Shown here: positions 35,126 to 46,525 of the stretch, piece by piece | Layout: each line of letters starts with the position of its first letter | Numbering within the stretch: position 1 is the stretch's first letter | From: Epiperipatus broadwayi | Taxonomy: Eukaryota > Onychophora > Udeonychophora > Euonychophora > Peripatidae | Direction: 5' to 3' | NCBI GenBank assembly: GCA_028023455.1 | Contig: JAQFVV010006702.1 | Coordinates: 186,001 to 250,000, forward strand | DNA: 64,000 nucleotides | Made by a program: the position numbers and the translations under genes | The notes under the pieces: generated by a model | The model's database searches: none | What the model saw: only the letters and a program-made list of their open reading frames with translations | What the model was told of the DNA's origin: nothing

Positions 35126-37062
35126 ATGGAGAAATTACTGTGTTAATATTGAAGCAGTCAATCTTAGAACAAGATTGAGCTTCATGGTTCTATCCACTCA
35201 CCAACTACTAACTGGTATTCAAACCCTATGTCCCACCTTGCTCCTTTAGTTGTGTATATATATTTCATGTATATATCTGAGAAGCATGCCTAAAAATTAT
35301 AAATTTTAGCTTTGCAATATTTTTATTATTATTAATTTTTTTTTCTTCACAATAAAATACATAGGTGTGGCTCAGATAATATGTATATATATATATTACA
35401 GGAGCAAACATACTAACAAAATATTAATTTTATAAACATTTTATTATACATCATTTATAAAAAAAAATTTTTTTTAAATTATTATTTTTTATCAAACTGT
35501 ATATTTTTGTAAAATACAAGATTGAAGATGCAACCGTTAATTGTCCAAAAATAATTAAAGGGTGTAATACTATTTTAGTCTTGGGAAAGAATGTTTTTAA
35601 TTAAAGTTTTACTAAAAATAAAATGGGGAATAAAAACTAATGGATTTTATTTTTGTTATAAACATTTTTGTCAAATCTATTTCCAAGCTGGAAATAGATT
35701 TGAATATATTTTTGGAACATTATCTAATGATTGCATCTTCAAGAACAATGGATAAAGAAAATGTAAGATTTTGTTAGATCAAAGATTAGAGTTTGAGCTA
35801 AAAATAAAAAGTTAAAAGCATTCCACAAATACCTGAGCAGGATATAAAATGGGCTGATTTTAAATACCAAAGGTTAGCTACTATTGAGAAAATTGTGTTG
35901 ATAACATAACCCATGCTGGTTTGCAATTTAAAATAATGATTGAGTAGAAAGCCCATCACCTTTCCCGACCTGTGGAGGTCATCTTCTGCTGCTGTACCAT
36001 CCTGCTGCCTAAGAATAAAGTAAAAGCCTAACCAGAGAATTTTGGAATGCTGATCAGAAGCTTTCTGTTATCTAAGAACTTGCAAGGATCTTTGAAATGC
36101 CATGCACAAGCCAGACTTTGAAAAATGGACTCATTAAAATGGTGCAAAGTAAATTATTTTTAAGCTGCCACCTAAAAGTAAATCTTGCCTAACTAATCTC
36201 ATCAAGATTTCTTTCATGACTAATTTAACTTTGTATCTTTCTATTATGTAAGCATGTAATTTGCTCTTAAATAACTTCTATAAATCTAATTTTCTCTCAT
36301 ATGCTCTAGCTTTTTTTAACTTTGGTGTGGCCATTTATTTATATTTATTTATTACTTGATTTCATATGTCTGTTTTAGTTTTTATTAATATGCCATTCTC
36401 AAGCAACCTGATGAGCTGAATTTCTAAAATCTTTTCTTCCCTCTTTTTAAGTAAACCTCCATGAATTCAGGTTATTAACATCCCCTCAAAATATAATGTA
36501 TGATTAATTAATACATTCTCAGATTACTTTTACAATCAACATATTATGTTAGTTTATTATAAAAATTGTTATTTGTTCAACTTCAAATAGAACAAAGTAA
36601 TTCTAAATGGGGTAAATTCATTACTCAAGCTAATTAATGCTTTGAAATCTTATAAAATGTTATTTATTTAAATTCTGAAAGGGTGACCAATTAGTTATTT
36701 TCGATACAAATGCTAGTTTTCTTTTATTTTCATACTCTTAAAATATCAAATACTTAAATGTCCCAGTATAAAATCCATGAAGTTTGTGATATGTCATTAT
36801 CTTAAATAACAACGCAAGACAAAATCCATGAAGTTGTGAGTGAATTATTTTAAATAGCAGAAAGAAAGGGAATAAAATCTTAATATATATTTTTAAATCT
36901 TCTCTATACATATATTATAGCAGCATAGTGTATTATTTGTATAAATTATAGCATTAAAACAAGGTGTCATTTATTTTAGAGCAATAAATCCCATTCAGTG
37001 CCATTAGTGACATTTAGTCATACTGTGTTACTGACATTTGGCTCATCTTCATGCATATATAT
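35126..37062. other. AT-rich DNA; one perfect hairpin
   Basis: No gene seen. A perfect 13-bp inverted repeat with a 5-base loop (CAAATCTATTTCC - AAGCT - GGAAATAGATTTG) lies at 35672-35702. The 35940-36480 segment is less AT-rich and pyrimidine-biased and may be an old interspersed repeat, but I could not assign it. Confidence 0.4.
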
Positions 37063-37066
37063 ATAT

Positions 37067-39996
37067 TGTAACCGTCGGAATTGTTGAATGCTGTATTCCA
37101 TTTAAATTGAAGAAAGAAGGCCCAAAATGTTGGTGCCAATTTGTAACTGATTGAATTGATGGATGAAGGTGATGGTTAGGATGATCAATCTGATCTGATA
37201 AAAAATCTAAAAATCTAATTTAAATTAATCTGGTCTAGCTCAATCGGGTCGCCGTTATGTAATAAACCATCACAAAGCACAAATAATCTCTCTTAAAGTT
37301 TAATTTACTTAAGTTATAAGTGAAATGGAGGAATAATGAGACTATCTGCTCCAGACATCAACAAATCCATCACAATTACAACATAAATTGCAAAGAGCAG
37401 TGAAACCAACTACTATTGCCCTAAACAATAATATAGGATTAGGCTAACTACTTGATTGGCAATCTAATCAAAATCAAATCCAATTAATAACTAAAACAGA
37501 TTCCAATATATATATTTTATTAGCCTGTTACTGTTATAGTAATTTAAATCTACTTTATTATTTAAAGATGCTGCCTTTTTAACTTAATGGATAAGCTTCT
37601 AAGTACCTGTAATAGTACTTTACAAAACATTTGTTTACATATAGACATTATTTAAATATCAAAACAAAATAATACTTGAACCCAAATATATATATATATC
37701 TATTTTAATAAACGCTAAATAGAAAGATAAACACTCGTGTTAATAAGCGATATATATATTTCTTTCTACTTCAATCTCTAATTAATAATTTTCTGTGGGC
37801 ATCAACTGGTTTTATTATAATTTTATAAACACTTTGAAAATTTATGCACTCACTTAAATGTTTAAACAAATTAATATACGTCTATGGTTTACTAAGAAGC
37901 TACAAAATAATTTATAAATAATTTATAAATATCTTCCAATAAAGTGCTGCTTAATTAGTGCTTCGTTTATGTTTTTAAAATAGAATACTTCACTGGAGTT
38001 TAATATCAACACTCTATTAGCTCATCTCTAAATCTACAATGTCCAACCACATTACATAAAAGACATATCGAGCTTCTATTGGATGTTTATTCACCTGTGA
38101 GTATTAATACAATCTGTTTGAAATTTTAAACAATTGAATAAAAATTGACCGGCAACAATTAAAACATATGATTATAATTGATATTTATACAAATCAAAAT
38201 AATATTCAATTAAATCGGTCAATGAAGTTTATTCCCTTCATTTTATAGGAGTTTAAGGAAAATATCCAAGACGAATTATTCTGAACCAAACGATAAAGTA
38301 TAATCTATTTAGATTTTTATGACGGAATCAGACAAACATGAAATGATTGACTTTGTAATATTAACTAAGATAAATGAGAATATGTATATATAATATTCGA
38401 ATGCAAATATAAATATAAAATTCATATGGAAACAAAATAAAATACTAATAAGCAAAACATACCTTATCTTATATTCCAATTCGCTTGCCAAGCTGAGTTT
38501 GAATCTTGTTACTTAAATAGCTACGCCGTCTTATATAATCCAAATAAAACAAAATAATTAACCTAGTCTTGATATTTAAATTAACTCAATTTATTAGATT
38601 ATAGAAAAGAAAATTGGCAATATTAATGATAAAATACATCGGAAATGACCTTATATTTTAGATTGGTTGACTAAATAAAAATGATCAAATTGCTATGTGT
38701 ATCTCTGAATATGTTGCAATAACAATAACGACAAAAAAAAAATGAATGAGTAAATGACGGGAAAGGCTTTTGGATATTTTACTAAAAAAAAAATTTACAT
38801 ATAACCGATACCAAAAAAAATGTGAAATAGGAGGGTATCAAAATCTATTTGTTTATCAAAATAATAACGGATAAATGAATATGAAATAATAAATATATTT
38901 GAGTCTTTCCGATCATCTTCATTTAATAAATTATATTACTTTTAGAGATAATAAAAAAAAATCATTCCCTTTTATTACATATAAAAAAAAATTAATACAC
39001 GCACATTTTATATAAAAAAAAAATCATACCATATATATATGAGTCTGTTCGTTCACTATTTATTGGCCCATTGATTGACTTCAGTTCTTATGGTGTAAAG
39101 AGAAGTTTCTTTGTCAGAAATAATAATCGCAAACTTTATAAGGCTTCACTAAAAGTTTTCTTTTTCCGTCCGAAGAGGTGAGTGCACTTTGATTATCCCT
39201 TTTATGATGTGAATTGATCCAGTGGGTTCCTGTTCCTTTACTCGTGAGACGATGTTTACGCAAATCCATTTTTTTTTTTTTTATAAAGCATTTTCCTTTA
39301 CCTCATAGGTTTTTTTTTTTTTTACTTTGCTGCCGCTTTCCCCGGAAACTTTTCGCAACTGCCCGCTAAATGATTGAACGGGCAGATAATTCCACTATTT
39401 TTCCATGTTTTATGGTTTTACACACAAAAAAAAATATTGAAAAAACTTTATTTGTTAAGACAGAAAATATGTCTGTCCTTGACTATAGCAAAATGATGAA
39501 GAAGATCCTGTTATATTCTGTCGCGTCTTTTTTATATGTTCTCTTTCTGACGTTTTTCGTATCTTGACGACCATTCAATATTACTCAAAAAAAAACTCAA
39601 TTCTATCAATTTTCTTATAGTGGTTTTCGCGCGGTTTTGGGGTAAGTTCGGAGAAAAAGATACATGAAAATTAAATCCAAATTCGATTACAATTTTTTTT
39701 ATTATTTACAAACCAAAATACAAAATTGATATAATAACCTTTTAAATTATTGATAAACATCAATAATTTACACATATCTATATTTTTTAATAATAATATT
39801 TTTTTTAATTAATTTATAAACAAATATACACAACATAAAAAACATTGAACTGTATATAATAATGTTACTATGGTGACTGCATTCATATATGAAATATATA
39901 AAATAATATCGATCCTATTTAGTTAAACTTATATTGTACTGAATTGTTTATTTTTTTTTTATATATATACCTGGATCATCAATTTGAACATTCACA
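37067..39996 (-). repeat. 3' LTR of the gypsy element (long, ~2.9 kb)
   Basis: On the minus strand it runs from TGTGAATG directly after the polypurine tract to CGGTTACA next to (TA)n. A minus-strand TATA-like TATAAAAAAG lies at about 39528-39537, roughly 460 bp from the LTR start. The left boundary is the least certain part, because LTR-end/PBS-like motifs also occur at 37132-37149 and 37246-37260. The true LTR could end near 37254 or 37142, with leftover leader beyond it. Confidence 0.6.
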
Positions 39997-40010
39997 ACAT
40001 CTCCCCTCTA
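39997..40010 (-). promoter_or_regulatory. Polypurine tract of the gypsy element
   Basis: The minus strand reads TAGAGGGGAGATGT immediately before the LTR start TGTGAATG. A purine run at this place primes plus-strand DNA synthesis in Ty3/gypsy elements. Confidence 0.7.
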
Positions 40011-41410
40011 CAGAAAGAAAAAAAAAATAACGACACTTTTTCCCTTCTCTAAAATCATTAAGCATTTTAATTTCTGCACAGATAAACGTCTATCATTTCC
40101 ATCTGTCTTGATTTTAATATCATTTGAAATGTTAGTAAAAAAAAATTTCAAATATCTTATTCTCATAGAAGCAATGTGGAATTCGTTCATTCCATTTATG
40201 CTTGTCTAATTAGTTTACCTACATGTATTTTTTTTTTTTTGAATTTCACAATCAAACTATTACATCTTTACATTCCTCTCTGCAACTTTCTGGACAACAA
40301 TGCTCTAAAATTAGAGTCAAACAAGAAAATCATTTAGTATTTGCTTTATACAAGCCAAATATATTATGGAACAAAATTCATTTATAAGCCAAATATTATT
40401 AGTTACTCTCTAATAATCATATATTTTTATTGCATTGTTAAAATATATATATATTCACGGTTTTATTTTCTTAAAACTCAACAATAGCTTTTATTATTAT
40501 TTTCTTTAGACATATCTGTAGTTCACTTCAGTGACACTACTATGGGCCTAAATTTTAAACATTCAATATTGTCCTATAATGAGAATGTAACTTTAGTTAA
40601 TTAATATCTTATATTTATTCAATTCCTGCTTTGGACATTGAAAATATCAACTTTTAAAGTCACTTTTCCTATAAAATAATCTAAACAAATGAAAATTAAC
40701 TCATACAGTGAGCTGGAGATTCAAAACAATAGAGATATCCTATTTTTAAATCACTTCTAATACTAAAGTAAACTGATTAAATGTCAATTAAACCTAATTT
40801 TAATTTCTGGAGGATCTGACAACTACTTTACAAACCAAGCTGTGCTCTACACTGATGCTAATCAGGGACATTTATGTTTGAATAGCTTTATTTTATACAG
40901 GTTAGGGAAACTACTAAACATTTCTCTTTAAAATTATAACTCATATTAAAAGATAAATCCTGCCATTAAGGATTTCTTCCTACCTGCCAATGAATAATAA
41001 TAAGTCTGGGACATCTGTCGACTTCAGACTTCAATATAATTTTATATAGAGTTATGAGCCACAACACACATCTATAGTTCTGCCAATTTCCTCAAAGAAA
41101 AGACTTAACCATACAAATATTTACAATTTACAAATAGCACAGACATTAAAATCTTACACTCTACATCTCCAATGCATTAAATAACACATTCACCATCATC
41201 AGTCAATTCTACAAGGTTTAATTTTAAACAGTACTTGCATACTATACAATGAAAATCTTCAAAAGTACTTTGACTATAAATATTTCTCACTCTATTTTTT
41301 TTTTTTTAGTCTTTCATATGTGTATCTACACTATTACTAATGACTTTTGGTCATAATAATAAATATCATGAGACATACTAATAAAGTTACTTTAGTGAAT
41401 GTCTTTTTAT
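40011..41410 (-). other. Untranslated region between pol and the 3' LTR
   Basis: 1.4 kb of AT-rich sequence downstream of the pol stop codon with no frame of note. An env gene would sit here in errantivirus-type elements, and none is visible. Confidence 0.6.
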
Positions 41411-44400
41411 TTAATTGGGTGGTGCTACTGGCTTTAAGCTTCGGGCATTGAAGGTACCTTTTTCACCTTCCGGGGTTTCTATGAGAAATGCATTCTCCCC
41501 CACTTTTCTTTTTATTTGGAATGGTCCCTCATATATATTCAAAAACTTTTTGAACTTATAATTCTGCGGGTCACTGATTTGGGGAGTTCTTACAAATACA
41601 AAATCTCCTACTTTAAATATACAAGGCTTATGAGAGGCTTGGGTAATTCTTTTCTGTCCCATCTCTCTCAAATTCTGGCCAGCCTTTGCTAAGTCATTAT
41701 CATAATCTACCTTTTCTTCAGTTATAATAGGTAATGGTGCTTTAATTAATATGGGCTCTTTATATCCAAAGTGCAAATACATTGGGGTGTATTTAGTGGA
41801 TTCATTCTGTGTTATATTTATATAGTGAATGACATCCTTTAATTTATTCACCCAAGCACGGTGGTTGCTTCCTAGGTATACCCTAAATAATCTACCCAGC
41901 TCACGCATAACTCTTTCACATGGGTTAGATTGTGGGTTCCTAATTGAACACAGAATATGTTTTATACCCTGCCGTTCAATCCAACCTTTCCACTCCTTAG
42001 ATAGGAATGATGTAGCATGGTCTGTCAAGATAGCCTTGGGTTTCCCTATATTTACAAATTGTATTTCTTGCAAGCATTTAATTACATTCTTTGAATTTGC
42101 CCTGGTCACCGGATATGCCCCTACAAATTTGGAGAAGACATCATAAGTGACCAAAACAAACTTAAACCTTTTATAAGCTGGTAAAGGCCCATAGAAATCA
42201 ATTGCCAAGAGATCATTGGGATGAGCAGGTATTATTGGTTGCAATGTCCCAGCATATGACTTGTTAGCATATTTAGATCTCAAACAGATCTCACAATATT
42301 TGAGCCTGTTCATTATGGATGCATACAATCCAGGCCAGTAAAACAGTCTGCGCACGACATATTCTACCTTTCTGGGTCCGTAGTGCCCATAAAGACAATG
42401 CACATAATATATCAATCGATTTCTAATACATGATGGTATCACAACTCTCCATGATTGTTCATGGTCCTCCTTTACCTTATAATACAACAGACCTTCACTC
42501 ATCTTATATCTAAAAATTACTTTACTCTTGATTATTCTTTTTATGGCCATTGATTCAATCCCCGCATCCAAATATTGAATAATAGCACTCAACTTTGGAT
42601 CACCAGATTGTAAAAATTTTAAGTTCTTTAAATCATTTTCCACTGATTCATCAACTACCAGAGAGATTACAGTGATAAAAGCATGATCGAGATTTAAGTG
42701 ACAGGTGTCTATCTTGACAGAATTCCTACTTAGAATATCTGCTACTATATTGTCTTTTCCTTTACAATACTGAACCTTATAATTAAATTGTTGAAGGAAG
42801 AGACTCCACCTAACTAGCCTTTCACTATTTAGATAGCTTCGATTTATAAACTCTAAACTCTTGTGATCTGTAATAACAACTATTTCAGATCCAAGCAGAT
42901 ACTGTCGAAGCTTTTGAAACGCCCATACAACAGCCAAGGCTTCCTTTTCTGTGGTGGTATAATGTAATTCTGCACCTTTCAACAATCTACTCAAGAAATA
43001 TAAGACACGGGGCTTCTTTTCATGGTCCAGCTGGAATAAAACTACTCCTAGACCATACCCACTACTGTCAGTTTGTACATAAAATATTTCTTGGAAATTA
43101 GGGTAATATAAGATTACAGTATTTAGAAAATTTGATTTTATTTTTTTAAATTCTATAGAGTGGTTCTCAGTCCATTTCCATTTCACATCTTTCCTTAATA
43201 GATTTAATATATGAACAGTGTCATATGCAAAATTTTCATAAAATCTATGATAAAAATTGCAGACACCAAGGAAAGAACGTAGTTGCTTTCTATTCTCTGG
43301 AATGGGAAAATTTTGAATAGACTTTATTTTCTCTGGATGCGGTTTTATTCCCTCATATCCTACAATATGTCCCAAAAATTGTATCTCCTTAACAGCTATT
43401 CTACTCTTTTTTAAATTTATTTTAATATGTTTCTCTTCACACTCTCTCAGAAACATATTAAGATGATGAAAATGCTCTGACATGTTTTCAGAAGCAATCA
43501 CAACATCATCTACATACATAGTAATGATGCCCTTTACTTCATCAGACAATACCTTGTCTAAACATCTGAGGAGTCCAGCTCCACTATTTATAAGCCCAAA
43601 AGGCATTCTTTTAAACACATATGAGTAGCCCTCATATTTAAATGCAGTGTATTGCTGATCTTCATCATGCAAATATACCTGCCAATAACTAGCTGTTAAG
43701 TCGACTGTAGAAAAGACCTTTTTGTCCTTAAATTTAATGAGCAATTCCTGCACAGTAGGAGGAACATCACGTTCTGGAACCGTTAACTGATTCAAGAACC
43801 TCGCATCCAAGCAAATACGTATGGACCCGTTCTTTTTACGAACGACCACTAATGGACTGTTATAGGCTGAGGGACTTTTCTTAATAATTTTCCACTCAAC
43901 CATTTGATCAATTTGTTTTCTTACTTCATCTTTATATTGGTGAGGGATAGGATAGCTTTTACATTGGAAGGGGCTATAGTCCCTCAAGCGTATCCGATGC
44001 ACATATCCCTTTATCACATCAGGCTTTTTAGAAAACACATCCTTATATCTACATAGTATCTGAAAAAACCTTTGCTTATAGTTGTCATCTAACTCAGATG
44101 ATTCATTGACCTTTGCATATAAATCTGACTTTGTAGAATTATCTTGGATGGTTAGTATATTTACACTCTTAATGGGTACTGACCTCTTAAAACTATGCTT
44201 TTCCCCTTTTATAATTATTTCCTGATTTGCATAATCGATAATACATCCAAACCGATTCATGAAGTCGGATCCTATTATGACCTCATGAATAAGTCCAGAC
44301 ATAATCAAAAAGATTTGTTCTACTGTAATTGAATTAATTCTCACATTCAGCCATACTTGCTGAGTAAACAATTTTGCCTTTCGACCATTTGCCATTATAA

Positions 44401-44701
44401 CCTGTGTCTGTTTCAATGGCAACATAGGGATTTCAGAATCGATTTCAGCAAGCTTATTATAAAAATTTTCAGAGATAAGGGAAATTTGACTCCCTGAATC
44501 AAGTAAAGCCCTTACTGAGGTACCTTGAATAACTATAACAATTTCTGGACAATAATTAAGGATATAACTTTCCAAATCCCTATCGTAATCATCATCTTCT
44601 GTTTCAAAATTTATTGATTCCAAATAACTAAAAATATCATGGCTCCCCAAATTCACTATACTATGAGGCTCCCGCAGTGAGGAACATTCCAACGAGGCCA
44701 T
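41411..44701 (-). CDS. pol: Ty3/gypsy Pol polyprotein (protease, RT, RNase H, integrase)
   Basis: An intact 1096-residue frame. The aspartic protease has LLDSGSQISLIS at 66-77 and IIGSDF near 142. Reverse transcriptase follows, with LDAR at 298, VDLTASYWQ around 333 and YVDD at 396-399. RNase H shows QTDSSGYG at 543, E585, TDH at 611 and VADILSR near 653. Integrase has an HHCC zinc finger (H768, H773, C803, C806) and the catalytic triad D835, D894, E929 with the usual 35-residue spacing. A GPF motif lies at 1059-1061, and there is no clear chromodomain. The start ATG lies 2 nt after the gag stop (TAA-AA-ATG) in the -1 frame, so Pol could be made by frameshifting or re-initiation. No stops or frameshifts are visible and all catalytic residues are present. 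The product would act in cytoplasmic particles and then integrate cDNA into nuclear DNA. Confidence 0.97.
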   Translation of the reverse strand: MASLECSSLREPHSIVNLGSHDIFSYLESINFETEDDDYDRDLESYILNYCPEIVIVIQGTSVRALLDSGSQISLISENFYNKLAEIDSEIPMLPLKQTQVIMANGRKAKLFTQQVWLNVRINSITVEQIFLIMSGLIHEVIIGSDFMNRFGCIIDYANQEIIIKGEKHSFKRSVPIKSVNILTIQDNSTKSDLYAKVNESSELDDNYKQRFFQILCRYKDVFSKKPDVIKGYVHRIRLRDYSPFQCKSYPIPHQYKDEVRKQIDQMVEWKIIKKSPSAYNSPLVVVRKKNGSIRICLDARFLNQLTVPERDVPPTVQELLIKFKDKKVFSTVDLTASYWQVYLHDEDQQYTAFKYEGYSYVFKRMPFGLINSGAGLLRCLDKVLSDEVKGIITMYVDDVVIASENMSEHFHHLNMFLRECEEKHIKINLKKSRIAVKEIQFLGHIVGYEGIKPHPEKIKSIQNFPIPENRKQLRSFLGVCNFYHRFYENFAYDTVHILNLLRKDVKWKWTENHSIEFKKIKSNFLNTVILYYPNFQEIFYVQTDSSGYGLGVVLFQLDHEKKPRVLYFLSRLLKGAELHYTTTEKEALAVVWAFQKLRQYLLGSEIVVITDHKSLEFINRSYLNSERLVRWSLFLQQFNYKVQYCKGKDNIVADILSRNSVKIDTCHLNLDHAFITVISLVVDESVENDLKNLKFLQSGDPKLSAIIQYLDAGIESMAIKRIIKSKVIFRYKMSEGLLYYKVKEDHEQSWRVVIPSCIRNRLIYYVHCLYGHYGPRKVEYVVRRLFYWPGLYASIMNRLKYCEICLRSKYANKSYAGTLQPIIPAHPNDLLAIDFYGPLPAYKRFKFVLVTYDVFSKFVGAYPVTRANSKNVIKCLQEIQFVNIGKPKAILTDHATSFLSKEWKGWIERQGIKHILCSIRNPQSNPCERVMRELGRLFRVYLGSNHRAWVNKLKDVIHYINITQNESTKYTPMYLHFGYKEPILIKAPLPIITEEKVDYDNDLAKAGQNLREMGQKRITQASHKPCIFKVGDFVFVRTPQISDPQNYKFKKFLNIYEGPFQIKRKVGENAFLIETPEGEKGTFNARSLKPVAPPN

Positions 44702-44703
44702 TT

Positions 44704-45375
44704 TTAATTTAAAGGACTAGTCTTAGGCCTAGCCCCTAGCATTTTCACAGGTGTATTCTGTGATATGCTGACAGGATAACTTCCTGCTGCACATGCACCC
44801 TTTTCTGCTCTATCATAACCTTTGGGATTAGCCCTGTTTGTATTTACTGGTGCTAAAGACTTGGCATATTTAGTGCCTCTATAATACCTATCATTTCTAT
44901 TATCTAAGGTCCTTCTATTTCTATAATATTTAATGGGAGAAACATTGTAAGTAGGATCATTTCTGTGGTATTTATGACCACTTCCTGCAGGTGCTTCACT
45001 TGCCTCAAGTGATCCAAGTATATCGGACACCTCTTCAACAGTATGCCTATCGGCAGCAATCAGAGTTTGCTCAATATGGCGTGGCAGGTTTCTCCTAATG
45101 ATACGAATTATTTGGTTTTCCGACAACGGATATGCGGTCAGCATTTTTAATTTTGCTGTCTGCATCCGGAAAAATTGAGTCAAGCTACCCTTACTAACAC
45201 TATATTTATCTTGGCTAATCTGGTGCCTAATGTTGTCCTGTTTGTCTTCCCCCCAAAAACTATTCAACAATACATATTTAAAATCCCCATATGTTTCGGG
45301 CTTATTAAACAAGGACTTCCACCAATGTTTGGCAGATGCACTCAAATGATTACTAGCCACCGACAATTTTTCCAT
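44704..45375 (-). CDS. gag: Gypsy Gag, capsid part (5' end in another frame)
   Basis: A 223-codon frame starting at the first ATG. It contains the retrotransposon gag domain (ASAKHWWKSLFNKPETYGDF, then F-W-G, the S-L-T-Q-F-F region and the NLPRHIEQ block). Its C-terminus is basic and rich in R, Y and N, presumably RNA-binding; no CCHC zinc knuckle is present. The same frame stays open upstream of the ATG to about 45478 with gag-like sequence, so this ATG is probably internal. The natural Gag seems to include the coiled-coil frame at 45446-46288, from which it is separated by a one-base frame change near 45475-45482. The stop is 2 nt before the pol ATG. Confidence 0.85.
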   Translation of the reverse strand: MEKLSVASNHLSASAKHWWKSLFNKPETYGDFKYVLLNSFWGEDKQDNIRHQISQDKYSVSKGSLTQFFRMQTAKLKMLTAYPLSENQIIRIIRRNLPRHIEQTLIAADRHTVEEVSDILGSLEASEAPAGSGHKYHRNDPTYNVSPIKYYRNRRTLDNRNDRYYRGTKYAKSLAPVNTNRANPKGYDRAEKGACAAGSYPVSISQNTPVKMLGARPKTSPLN

Positions 45376-45445
45376 CTCACTTAATCTACTTAATGAGAAT
45401 AGCTCTTCCAGTGCACTTAGATACTCTATGGGGTTTTCATCATAA

Positions 45446-46288
45446 TCACCCTTGAAAACTTTGAAGTTGGATAAACCTTGCTATGTTTCCATCTATCCTT
45501 TCTTTCTTAATTTCTTCTGGACTATGTATTAACTTATTATTCTCATCCCCATACATTGATGGTATATCATGATCACTTCTATTTAACTTATTTTCTGTGG
45601 CCAAATATTGATATGGTTTATCCATTAGACTATCATTACCTTTTACCATAGTATCCTTTATTCCTACTATTTTATCTTCCAACATTATAGATATCCTATG
45701 ATTGAGATTTATTTCCTGTTCCTCCAAATGCCTATTTATTTCTTGTTTCAGTATCTTGCTATTATCTTTAATTTCATTATAAACCTCTTCTTGATTTTTA
45801 GCATAATTTTCTAACTGTTGCAATGATGATTGGTGACTATCTAGTCTATCCTTTAAATCATCTAACTCTCTTGCCTTCACTTGCTCAATGTTGCTTAACT
45901 CTTCTTGGACACCTAGTAGACTATTCTGTGATTCTTTACACACTTTCTGTAATTTCTTTATTTCATTATCAGCCTTGTTATGTTTCTTGCATACCTCTTT
46001 ATATTCAACTTTCATCTGGCTTTGAAGATCCTTAACCTCTAGCTTAAGATTGTTTACTTCTACTTTTGAAGCCTCTTGACCATCCTTGTAAGCTTTCTCA
46101 AATTTTGTGTACTTTTTCTCTAATTCTTTGTGCCCAACTTTACAATTTTTAACTTCGAAGTTCGGAGAAAAAGATACATGAAAATTAAATCCAAATTCGA
46201 TTACAATTTTTTTATTATTTACAAACCAAAATACAAAATTGATATAATAACCTTTTAAATTATTGATAAACATCAATAATTTACACAT
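45446..46288 (-). CDS. Gypsy Gag N-terminal coiled coil, chimeric 5' end
   Basis: A 280-codon frame. Residues 1-44 are translated from LTR sequence (46158-46288) and are hydrophobic and AT-driven; they are unlikely to be native. From about residue 45 to 215 the protein is strongly charged and helical with heptad character (E, K, Q and L rich, e.g. KELEKKYTKFEKAYKDGQE), a long coiled coil as found N-terminal to the gag domain in several arthropod-type gypsy elements. The end (GNIAR, then FIQLQSFQG and stop) runs into the gag domain in the neighbouring frame. The frame is best read as a 5'-truncated Gag joined to LTR by a deletion and cut at its end by a one-base frame change. Confidence 0.7.
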   Translation of the reverse strand: MCKLLMFINNLKGYYINFVFWFVNNKKIVIEFGFNFHVSFSPNFEVKNCKVGHKELEKKYTKFEKAYKDGQEASKVEVNNLKLEVKDLQSQMKVEYKEVCKKHNKADNEIKKLQKVCKESQNSLLGVQEELSNIEQVKARELDDLKDRLDSHQSSLQQLENYAKNQEEVYNEIKDNSKILKQEINRHLEEQEINLNHRISIMLEDKIVGIKDTMVKGNDSLMDKPYQYLATENKLNRSDHDIPSMYGDENNKLIHSPEEIKKERIDGNIARFIQLQSFQG

Positions 46289-46510
46289 ATCTATATTTTT
46301 TAATAATAATATTTTTTTTAATTAATTTATAAACAAATATACACAACATAAAAACATTGAACTGTATATAATAATGTTACTATGGTGACTGCATTCATAT
46401 ATGAAATATATAAAATAATATCAATCCTATTTAGTTAAACTTATATTGTACTGAATTGTTTATTTTTTTTTTTTATATATATACCTGGATCATCAATTTG
46501 AACATTCACA
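46158..46510 (-). repeat. 5' LTR remnant of the gypsy element
   Basis: Matches 39644-39996 of the 3' LTR almost perfectly. It starts TGTGAATG (minus) next to ATAT and then stops abruptly at 46158, where gag coding sequence begins. It therefore holds only the distal U3, without the TATA box, R, U5 or primer-binding site. Confidence 0.85.
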
Positions 46511-46525
46511 ATATATATATATATA

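Larger units (their letters stand above)
37067..46510 (-). mobile_element. Ty3/gypsy LTR retrotransposon, young but 5'-truncated
   Basis: A minus-strand element of about 9.4 kb. Reading 5' to 3': LTR piece 46510-46158, gag region (46157-44704 in two frames), pol 44701-41411, about 1.4 kb untranslated, polypurine tract, and 3' LTR 39996-37067. The outer ends read TGTGAATG (5') and CGGTTACA (3') and are flanked by ATAT on both sides within (TA)n DNA. The two shared LTR segments (39644-39996 and 46158-46510) differ almost only in homopolymer lengths plus a single substitution, so insertion is recent. No env-like frame is present. The 5' LTR has lost everything beyond its first ~353 bp, including the promoter and PBS. 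Confidence 0.88.

Noticed and set aside
40011-41410. env gene of an errantivirus-like element
   Set aside because: No frame of any length between pol and the 3' LTR.
41829-42146. 105-codon plus-strand ORF
   Set aside because: Shadow of the integrase coding region of the minus-strand pol gene.
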